Positions 7,379-12,970 of a stretch of 43,170 nt of DNA are shown in pieces (positions within the stretch are counted from its first letter, which is position 1; each line of letters starts with the position of its first letter). The stretch is from NCBI GenBank assembly GCA_017524445.1, contig JAFXVP010000064.1:1-43170 (forward strand), written 5' to 3'. The DNA comes from Clostridia bacterium (GTDB taxonomy: Bacteria > Bacillota > Clostridia > Christensenellales > CAG-138). Below the pieces are notes generated by a model. The model ran no database searches. It had not been told where the DNA came from and saw only the letters and a program-made list of their open reading frames with translations. The position numbers and the translations under genes are program-made.

Positions 7379-8148
7379 AAAAGGTCCGTCTGTTCGCAAA
7401 CCGCGACCGTGAAACGCGGACGCGCATCGCCTATATCGCGCTGACCGCGGGCACCGTTCTCATCGCGTTCCTGCTCGTCCTATTGAACCGCGGGATCTTC
7501 GCGCTGTCCGAAAAAGCGCTGTACGACGATCCGAAGTATGAGGCGGTCAGCATCATCAGCGCAAACGGCATCGGCGCGCCGCTGACATTTGCGACGCGTG
7601 TTTCGCTGTTCCTCGGCTGCGAACGGCAGGGCGAGGAGCGCGCCGTCATGCCCGGCGAAATGAGCGAAGCGGAGATCACGGAGAAGATCAAAGACCTCTG
7701 GAGCGATACGCTTGCGGCGCACGCGCCGGGCGGCAAGCTCAGTACCGGCGAATCCGCGGAATCCGTGCTCAAAAAGAGCCGCTATACGCTGACGCTGAGG
7801 GATTTCTATAACGACGAAACCGGCGCAAAGCTTGCGCTCTGGTGCGCGCAGGCGTACTACAACGCCGACAGCGGAAAGGTGTATTGCCTGTCCGTCGAGT
7901 ATGACAGCCGCACGGGCGAGGCGTATTCATTGAACTGCGCGCTGTTCGAAAACGTGCAGCCGGAGCAGGCGGAGGCGGCGATCGTGCCGTTCCTTGCCGC
8001 GGACGGATACGCCGACACGCTCGCGGAGCAGGCGGTCCTGACCCCGACCGCAAAGGGCTATACCGGCACATTGACGCTTCCGGACGGGCTGAAGCTGGAA
8101 CTCTATTACAGCGCAAGCGAGCAGTATGAAATAGCGTTCACGCGGTGA
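7375..8148 (+). CDS. Membrane-anchored protein of the two-component operon, unknown function
   Basis: A 257-residue protein that I do not recognise. A single transmembrane helix (~18-38) follows a short basic N-terminus, so most of the chain should be outside the membrane. The external part includes a segment rich in Asp, Glu and Ala and a C-terminal half with alternating beta-like patterns (LALWCAQAYY, VYCLSVEYD). The 4-base overlap with the kinase gene argues that it works with it, for example as an accessory sensor or inhibitor, by analogy with YycH/YycI-type proteins, though no sequence similarity is visible. Its stop codon lies in the first hairpin of the array that follows. Confidence 0.7.
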   Translation: MKKVRLFANRDRETRTRIAYIALTAGTVLIAFLLVLLNRGIFALSEKALYDDPKYEAVSIISANGIGAPLTFATRVSLFLGCERQGEERAVMPGEMSEAEITEKIKDLWSDTLAAHAPGGKLSTGESAESVLKKSRYTLTLRDFYNDETGAKLALWCAQAYYNADSGKVYCLSVEYDSRTGEAYSLNCALFENVQPEQAEAAIVPFLAADGYADTLAEQAVLTPTAKGYTGTLTLPDGLKLELYYSASEQYEIAFTR

Positions 8149-8237
8149 GAACCGCCGTGTGACGGCGTACCCCCCACCGTGAGACGGCGGGGGTCCCCCT
8201 CGTGAGACGACCCACCCCCCACCGTGAGACGGCGGGG
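8142..8237. repeat. Tandem hairpin array with CGTGAGACG cores
   Basis: After GCGGTgagaACCGC (8142-8155) and CGCCGTgtgACGGCG (8153-8167) there are three hairpins built on an identical core CGTGAGACG at 8178-8186, 8201-8209 and 8223-8231 (period 22-23). Outside the core the arms differ: C-rich left and G-rich right arms pair in the first and third, while the middle one is shorter. No U-tract follows, so it is not a simple terminator, though it may slow or protect the operon's mRNA 3' end. Confidence 0.6.
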
Positions 8238-8327
8238 AAATAAATAATAATAGCAAAGATATAATGGGCGACGTCCCGTCAGTCGGTATAAACGCGCGAC
8301 GGACAGGACGGGAAGGAAAACGGCACG

Positions 8328-8804
8328 ATGAAAAAGGTTTTGTTTATCTTTCAGTCTCTTTTGGCAGCATTTGCGTATTTCTGCTTTTGGATAACAGGAA
8401 ACTTCTATGCGAACGAGTTCCAATGGAGCGATCACGACGTGTCGTTTCTGAAAATCATCGTTAAGATAGGCATCGTGGGCGCTGTTGCGATCCTCGGCTC
8501 GATCGCATTGCATTTCATTCGATTAAAGAAATACGGTTTTCTCTCAAAAAGGCCGATGCTTTCCGGGATCCTTTTTCTTCTCATGATGCTTGTGCCCGTC
8601 GCGTGGTTCGGCTGGATTCTGAGAGGCGTATTCTGGGAGCCGTTGATGGATTGCTTTCCGATGGCGGTCGATACATCGGAACTGGAACATTTGGCGGAAC
8701 ACAGCATTGCCGCGGGAATTCTGCTGATCATTCAGGTCGGATACTTTCTGCTATACTATTTTACTGAAAAAAGGAGTATTGCGTCGAGCGAACAGTCTTT
8801 GTGA
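8328..8804 (+). CDS. Small integral membrane protein, unknown function
   Basis: A 158-residue protein with four likely transmembrane helices (about 5-25, 42-65, 78-102 and 128-150). It matches no family I recognise. GGGAAGGAAAACGGCACG upstream of the ATG provides an SD. It sits alone between the CGTGAGACG hairpin array and a terminator. GC content is lower than in the surrounding genes, which may mean it arrived with the adjacent repeats. Nothing in the sequence points to a function. Confidence 0.65.
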   Translation: MKKVLFIFQSLLAAFAYFCFWITGNFYANEFQWSDHDVSFLKIIVKIGIVGAVAILGSIALHFIRLKKYGFLSKRPMLSGILFLLMMLVPVAWFGWILRGVFWEPLMDCFPMAVDTSELEHLAEHSIAAGILLIIQVGYFLLYYFTEKRSIASSEQSL

Positions 8805-8853
8805 TCCATTCCGAAGAATCTGTGGTATCAATACCGCTCAACCGCCTCGCCGT

Positions 8854-8880
8854 ACCTTCCCGCAGAAGGGAAGGTTTTTC
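8854..8880 (+). terminator. Rho-independent terminator after the small membrane protein
   Basis: ACCTTCCC (8854-8861), a 6-base loop, GGGAAGGT (8868-8875), then TTTTCTT. It lies about 50 bases past the stop at 8804. Confidence 0.65.
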
Positions 8881-8883
8881 TTG

Positions 8884-8953
8884 CCTTCCCCTTGAGGGGA
8901 AGGTGGCGAAGCCGGATGAGGTGGAATGAATTGCGCCTGCGGCGCGTGAATCC
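8884..8953. repeat. Element end plus one ATGAATT hairpin unit
   Basis: Palindrome CCTTCCCCttgaGGGGAAGG (8884-8903) and GGATGAGGTG (8914-8923) are the same element end seen at 2764-2781/2670-2679 (minus) and 26334-26373. Immediately inside lies ATGAATT followed by the hairpin GCGCCtgcGGCGC (8933-8945) and GTGAATC, a unit of the array that resumes at 9147. Confidence 0.6.
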
Positions 8954-9146
8954 ACTTCGTTACAAAGGTAAATCGCGCGACTATGCCTCCCTTGTGTAAA
9001 GGGAGGTGGCTTGTGAAGCGAGACGGAGGGATTGTCAGCGCATCGTCTGCAGTGTACCATGCCTCCTACAGGTACAATCAATTTGTAGGGGAAGATCCTA
9101 TCTTCCCGTGCCGCTGTCTTCGCGGGCGGATGCGATCCCCCTACGG
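8954..9146. repeat. Repeat-derived intergenic stretch without a gene
   Basis: This gene-free stretch contains a TCCACTTCGTTACA motif whose start overlaps the preceding repeat (from about 8951), followed by GGTAAATCGCGCG; the same pattern recurs near 26069, 26166 and 26526. It also contains a CCTCCCTTgtgtAAAGGGAGG palindrome (about 8987-9007). The stretch interrupts the ATGAATT hairpin array, which suggests nested insertion of one repeat into another. Confidence 0.45.
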
Positions 9147-9255
9147 ATGAATTGCGCTACGCGCATGAATTGACCTTGCGGTCATGAATTGGCTTATGCC
9201 GTGAATTGACGGCGGAGCCGTCATGAAATGCGGTAAAACCGCATAAAATGCTTGC
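9147..9255. repeat. ATGAATT-linked array of hairpins with differing stems
   Basis: Five to six units of about 16-22 bases. Each has a linker ATGAATT (variants GTGAATT, ATGAAAT, ATAAAAT) followed by a perfect hairpin of different sequence: GCGCtacGCGC (9154-9164), GACCttgcGGTC (9172-9183), GGCttatGCC (9191-9200), GACGGCggaGCCGTC (9208-9222), GCGGTaaaACCGC (9230-9242) and GCttGC (9250-9255). The stem sequences change but remain fully self-complementary. The last unit provides the -35 box of the MATE promoter. Confidence 0.7.
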
Positions 9256-9298
9256 AATATATTCATAGCTTCCATATAATAAATTTGTTATGGAAGCT
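9252..9298 (+). promoter_or_regulatory. MATE promoter with overlapping operator-like inverted repeat
   Basis: TTGCAA (9252-9257) and TATAAT (9275-9280) are 17 bases apart, placing the transcription start about 3 bases before the ATG at 9290. A perfect 10-bp inverted repeat, AGCTTCCATA (9267-9276) and TATGGAAGCT (9289-9298), spans the -10 box and the start codon. As DNA it could be a repressor operator; as RNA only the downstream arm would be transcribed, so an operator is more likely. Confidence 0.6.
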
Positions 9299-10777
9299 TC
9301 GATTCGTAAAAACAGAATGGGAACGGAGCCGGAGGGACGGCTCCTTCTTTCTTTGGGCTGGCCGATCATCGTGTCCATGCTCGTACAGGCGCTGTACAAC
9401 ATCGTGGACAGCGTGTTCGTGTCGCGCATGGGATCGCTGCCGGAAGCGGACCTCGTCCGTATCCTCGGCGATCTGTACAGTCCGGAGGCCGTCGCCGAGC
9501 TCAGCAACGACGCGCTTGCCGCGCTGGGGCTTGTTTATCCGCTGCAGATGCTTCTCATTGCGGTCGCGGTCGGCACGTCGGTCGGCATCAATTCGCTGAT
9601 CTCGCGCCGCCTCGGCGCAAGACGCTTTGAGGACGCGAACCGCGCAGCGGGCAACGGCCTTGTCGTGCTGGTTCTTTCCGCCGCGGTGTTCACCGTGATC
9701 GGACTTGTGCTGTCGGGACCGTTCATGCGCTGGCAAAGCGCCGATCCGATCGTGCAGCTCATGGGCACGCACTATATGTCGATCTGCCTGTCGCTTTGCG
9801 TCGGCGTGTTCCTTGCCTGCGGCATCGAGCGCATCATGACCGCGCAGGGCAAGACGATCTTCGCGATGCTGATGCAGCTGACCGGCGCGATCACCAACAT
9901 CGTGCTCGATCGCGTGTTCGTCCTCGGCTGGGGACCCGTCCCCGCGATGGGCGTCAAGGGTGCGGCGATCGCGACCGTCGCGGGGCAGTTCGCTTCGATG
10001 ATCCTTGCGTTCATTCTGCTCTACGGCACAAAGCACGACATCCGCATCCGTCCGTCCGATTACAAGCTGAACGGGCGAACGGTGTACGAGATCTACCGCG
10101 TGGGGCTGCCTTCGATTCTGATGCAGGCAGTCGGCACGGTCATGATGTTCGGCATGAACACGATCCTGAAGGCGCTCGGCGACTATCAGCTCACTGCCGA
10201 TCCCGGCGGCAACTATCCGGATCTGTACGTCGGCGCGTTCGGAACCTACTTCAAGCTCCAGTCGATCATCTTCATGCCGGTGTTCGGCCTGACCAACGCG
10301 GCGATGAGCGTGCTCGGCTATAACTACGGCGCAAGGAACCGCGAGCGCTTCATGCGGGCGTTCAAAATGCTGCTGATCTACTGCGTCGTGTTCATGATCT
10401 TCGGAACGCTGCTCTTCCAGCTGTTCAGCGCACAGATCATCTCGCTGTTCGAAATGACGGCGCAGATGCAGGCGGTCACACAGCGCGCGATCCGCATCAT
10501 CTCGATCGGCTTCGTGCTGGCGGCGGCGGGCATTTCGTTCTCCACGGCGTTCGGCGCGACGGATACGAGCCTGTACGGCGCGATCACAAGCTTACAGCGT
10601 CAGCTTCTGGTGCTGCTGCCGGTGGCGGCGCTGCTTGCGTGGATCACCAAGGACGTCGACGGCATCTGGTGGGCGTTCCCGATCTCTGAGCTCATCACGC
10701 TCGTCGTGGCGGGACTGCTGTTCCGCCGGCTCTACCGCAAAAAGATCAAGCCGCTCGACGACCCGATCGTCGGCTGA
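9290..10777 (+). CDS. MATE family efflux transporter
   Basis: A 495-residue polytopic protein with about 12 transmembrane helices in two homologous halves, typical of MATE (NorM/DinF-like) antiporters that expel organic cations or drugs using Na+ or H+. Diagnostic features are the early LSLGWPIIVSMLVQALYNIVDSVFVS region, GTSVGINSLISRRLGA and FGLTNAAMSVLGYNYGA in the second half. The substrate cannot be inferred. The start at 9290 is fixed by conservation of the region after LLLSLGWP. No SD precedes it, consistent with an almost leaderless mRNA. The inverted repeat over its promoter suggests control by a repressor not encoded next to it. Confidence 0.93.
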   Translation: MEASIRKNRMGTEPEGRLLLSLGWPIIVSMLVQALYNIVDSVFVSRMGSLPEADLVRILGDLYSPEAVAELSNDALAALGLVYPLQMLLIAVAVGTSVGINSLISRRLGARRFEDANRAAGNGLVVLVLSAAVFTVIGLVLSGPFMRWQSADPIVQLMGTHYMSICLSLCVGVFLACGIERIMTAQGKTIFAMLMQLTGAITNIVLDRVFVLGWGPVPAMGVKGAAIATVAGQFASMILAFILLYGTKHDIRIRPSDYKLNGRTVYEIYRVGLPSILMQAVGTVMMFGMNTILKALGDYQLTADPGGNYPDLYVGAFGTYFKLQSIIFMPVFGLTNAAMSVLGYNYGARNRERFMRAFKMLLIYCVVFMIFGTLLFQLFSAQIISLFEMTAQMQAVTQRAIRIISIGFVLAAAGISFSTAFGATDTSLYGAITSLQRQLLVLLPVAALLAWITKDVDGIWWAFPISELITLVVAGLLFRRLYRKKIKPLDDPIVG

Positions 10778-10790
10778 ACCAATACAAACA

Positions 10791-10824
10791 GAGCGTACCG
10801 CGCGAAACGGTACGCTCTTTTCTT
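10791..10824 (+). terminator. Terminator between convergent MATE and epsC genes
   Basis: GAGCGTACCG (10791-10800), a 7-base loop, CGGTACGCTC (10808-10817), then TTTTCTT. The last bases overlap the stop codon of epsC on the other strand. Confidence 0.85.
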
Positions 10825-11704
10825 ATAACATGGCGCTGTCTTCGGGGAAGGAAGCCTGCATGATGTCGCGCTTCAGTGTGCTGTCCGTGACCGCGGCGCG
10901 GGCGAGGACCATCTTGCCCGCCTCGACCGAGTGCGTGAGCCACACGCTGCCGCCGATGACGCAGTCGTTTCCGATACGCGTTTCGCCGCCGAGGATCGTC
11001 GCGCCGGCGTAGATGACCACGCGGTCGCCGATGTCGGGATGGCGCTTGACGCCCTTCACGGGCATGCCGTCTTCGTCGGTGTCGAAGCTCTTTGCGCCGA
11101 GCGTGACGTGCTGATAGATCTTGACGCCGCTGCCGATGGTCGTGGTCTCGCCGATGACGACGCCCGTGCCGTGGTCGATGAAGAACGATTCGCCGATCGT
11201 TGCGCCCGGGTGGACGTCGATGCCGGTCAGCCGGTGCGCATATTCCGTCATGACGCGCGGCAGCAGCGGCACGCCCTCGAGATACAGCACATGCGAAAGC
11301 CGATAGGTCGCGATCGCGAAAAACGCCGGATAGCAGAGGATGATCTCATCCACGCCCTTCGCGGCGGGATCGCCCATGTACGCCGCCGCAAGGTCGGTTT
11401 TCAGCACGCGGTAGATCTCCGGCAGCGCCGAGATCAGCGCGCGCGTCACGGCTTCGGCGCGCAGCTCGTCATAGGACAGCGCGCCAAGCAAAGCACAGAG
11501 ATGGTCCGCCGCTTCGAACAGCGCCTGTTCGCGCATGATCGGCTTTCCGGCGTGCCGCGGGAACATCGCGTCGATCAGCCGGTCCGTCATGGCTTCCGCG
11601 CGGCTTTTGAACGCGCTGAAATCGTTCGCGCCGGAATGCCCCTCATCCGCGCTTCGCAGCAGATCCGCGGTCGTTCCGAGCAGTTCTCTGAGATCGTGTT
11701 CCAT
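10823..11704 (-). CDS. epsC: Serine O-acetyltransferase (EpsC type)
   Basis: A 293-residue enzyme converting L-serine and acetyl-CoA to O-acetylserine, the first step of cysteine synthesis. The N-terminal helical half is the SATase-type domain. The C-terminal half is a left-handed beta-helix of hexapeptide repeats (about 190-290), including [19 protein letters not shown] and [12 protein letters not shown], with the catalytic His-Asp features of the family. The longer N-terminus places it in the EpsC subgroup common in Clostridia. The ATG at 11704 follows GAGGATTGAAC; a TTG two codons upstream is possible. It overlaps the neighbourhood of the cysK stop (11707-11709), so the pair is co-transcribed from the cysK promoter and subject to the cysteine leader. 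Confidence 0.93.
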   Translation of the reverse strand: MEHDLRELLGTTADLLRSADEGHSGANDFSAFKSRAEAMTDRLIDAMFPRHAGKPIMREQALFEAADHLCALLGALSYDELRAEAVTRALISALPEIYRVLKTDLAAAYMGDPAAKGVDEIILCYPAFFAIATYRLSHVLYLEGVPLLPRVMTEYAHRLTGIDVHPGATIGESFFIDHGTGVVIGETTTIGSGVKIYQHVTLGAKSFDTDEDGMPVKGVKRHPDIGDRVVIYAGATILGGETRIGNDCVIGGSVWLTHSVEAGKMVLARAAVTDSTLKRDIMQASFPEDSAML

Positions 11705-11706
11705 GT

Positions 11707-12636
11707 TCAATCCTCAACAAGCGCCGTGGACAGATAGCGGTCACCGCCGTCCGGGAACAGCACGACGATGTTCTTTCCGGTATTTTCCGGACGCTTCGCA
11801 AGCAGGATCGCCGCGTGCGCTGCCGCGCCGGCGGAGATGCCGACTGCCACGCCCTCAAGCGTTCCGATGCGCCGAGCGGCTTCGAAGGAGTCGTCGTTGG
11901 AGACGGGAATGATCTCGTCATAGACCGACGTATCGAGCACGTCCGGCACAAAGCCTGCGCCGATGCCCTGGATCTTGTGCGCGCCGGGCGTTCCACCCGA
12001 AAGCACGGGGGAGGAGGCGGGCTCGACCGCAACGATCTTCACGTTCGGGTTCTGTTCTTTGAGATATCTGCCGACGCCGGTGATCGTGCCGCCGGTGCCG
12101 ACGCCCGCAACGAAGAGATCGACCCTGCCGTCCGTGTCGCGGAAGATCTCCGGTCCGGTCGTGTCGTAGTGCGCCTTCGGGTTTGCGGGATTGATAAACT
12201 GCCCCGGGATCAGCGCGTTCGGGACCTCTTTTACAAGCTCGTTTGCCTTTTCGATCGCGCCCTTCATGCCCTTTGCGCCTTCCGTCAGCACGAGCTCCGC
12301 ACCGTACATACGCATCATGCGCCTGCGCTCGATGCTCATGGTTTCGGGCATAACGATGATTGTACGGTATCCGCGTGCGGCGGCGACCGCGGCAAGCCCG
12401 ATGCCGGTGTTGCCGGAGGTCGGCTCGATGATGACCGAACCGGGCTTCAAAAGCCCCTTTTCCTCGGCGTCCAGGAGCATCGCCTTTGCGATGCGGTCCT
12501 TGACTGAGCCCGCGGGATTCAGATATTCGAGCTTTGCGAAAAGCCGGGCGGACAGCCCTTCGGCCTGTTCGACGTGACGGAGTTCCAAAAGCGGTGTGTT
12601 TCCGATCAGCTGATCTGCGGATGTGTAGACGTTCAT
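11707..12636 (-). CDS. cysK: Cysteine synthase A (O-acetylserine sulfhydrylase)
   Basis: A 309-residue PLP-dependent enzyme making cysteine from O-acetylserine and sulfide. PLP-binding Lys46 lies in NPAGSVKDR. The substrate loop [12 protein letters not shown] and the phosphate-binding [10 protein letters not shown] are intact. The length is normal for CysK. The start at 12636 follows a strong SD (CACAGGAGGAAACACAA); the longer open frame covers leader RNA only. Downstream epsC supplies its substrate, and the two enzymes classically form a complex. Upstream, a 190-base leader contains a small peptide gene with consecutive Cys codons and a terminator, indicating attenuation by cysteine supply. 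Confidence 0.95.
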   Translation of the reverse strand: MNVYTSADQLIGNTPLLELRHVEQAEGLSARLFAKLEYLNPAGSVKDRIAKAMLLDAEEKGLLKPGSVIIEPTSGNTGIGLAAVAAARGYRTIIVMPETMSIERRRMMRMYGAELVLTEGAKGMKGAIEKANELVKEVPNALIPGQFINPANPKAHYDTTGPEIFRDTDGRVDLFVAGVGTGGTITGVGRYLKEQNPNVKIVAVEPASSPVLSGGTPGAHKIQGIGAGFVPDVLDTSVYDEIIPVSNDDSFEAARRIGTLEGVAVGISAGAAAHAAILLAKRPENTGKNIVVLFPDGGDRYLSTALVED

Positions 12637-12683
12637 TTGTGTTTCCTCCTGTGTAGAATATGTTTTGATGTGGTTTTCGGTGC

Positions 12684-12719
12684 AAAACAAAAAGCCGGAA
12701 AGCCCGATGGCCTCCCGGC
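12684..12719 (-). terminator. Attenuator terminator in the cysK leader
   Basis: On the minus strand GCCGGGAGGCC (12719-12709) pairs with the segment ending at 12694 over 11 bp (two G-U pairs) with a 4-base loop. A U-rich run, TTTTTGTTTT (12693-12684), follows. It sits between the leader peptide stop and the cysK SD, the position expected of an attenuator. Confidence 0.8.
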
Positions 12720-12720
12720 A

Positions 12721-12811
12721 GAACGGCAGACGGTCCTATCCGAGCAGACAAACGGGCATAGTCCGGCCGATACAACAACACGCGAAGCGATTGCCGTTCA
12801 ACATGCCCGTT
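12721..12811 (-). promoter_or_regulatory. Mutually exclusive pairings in the cysK leader
   Basis: Two perfect inverted repeats interleave in the transcript. ATGCCCGTT/AACGGGCAT (12803-12811 with 12751-12759) covers the leader peptide start codon. TGCCGTTC/GAACGGCA (12792-12799 with 12721-12728) joins the early leader peptide codons to the region just before the terminator. In transcript order the arms run a1-b1-a2-b2, so they cannot both form without a pseudoknot. This is the alternative-structure logic of attenuators. Confidence 0.55.
12736..12804 (-). CDS. Cysteine-rich leader peptide of the cysK-epsC operon
   Basis: A 22-codon open frame from ATG at 12804 to TAG at 12736-12738. Its peptide begins MLNGNRFACCCIG and has a fourth cysteine near the end (PVCLLG). 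The three successive Cys codons are all TGT (12780-12772). An SD, GGGAGGT (12815-12821), lies upstream at a somewhat long spacing of about 11 bases. The frame lies wholly between the cysK promoter and the leader terminator. By analogy with his, trp and leu leaders, ribosome stalling at the Cys codons when charged tRNA-Cys is scarce would favour read-through. Too short for routine gene callers. Confidence 0.75.
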   Translation of the reverse strand: MLNGNRFACCCIGRTMPVCLLG

Positions 12812-12836
12812 CATACCTCCCGAATAGATTGTATAT

Positions 12837-12865
12837 AGTATACGAATGCGGTCGCGGTTTGTCAA
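12837..12865 (-). promoter_or_regulatory. cysK-epsC promoter
   Basis: On the minus strand a consensus TTGACA (12860-12865) and TATACT (12837-12842) are separated by 17 bases. The transcript should start near 12830, about 10 bases before the leader peptide SD. Confidence 0.85.
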
Positions 12866-12899
12866 GCTTTTTTTCATGTGAAAAACATCGGAAAATATA

Positions 12900-12928
12900 T
12901 TGTCCGCCCTGAAACAATATGATATACT
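12900..12928 (+). promoter_or_regulatory. Pullulanase promoter
   Basis: TTGTCC (12900-12905) and TATACT (12923-12928) with a 17-base spacer, divergent from the cysK promoter. The short leader contains a CGGCGcacgaCGCCG hairpin (about 12939-12953) just before the SD. Confidence 0.6.
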
Positions 12929-12970
12929 ATTTACATATCGGCGCACGACGCCGAGAAGGAGGGAAAAACA

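Noticed and set aside
9147..9255. The hairpin array as a CRISPR
   Set aside because: The constant part is only 7 bases, the variable parts are 6-15 base palindromes rather than 30-base spacers, and no cas genes are present.
12637..12830. T-box or S-box riboswitch in the cysK leader
   Set aside because: No T-box AGGGTGGNACCGCG-type sequence and no SAM-riboswitch core is visible; the leader is also short. The Cys-codon peptide explains the layout better.
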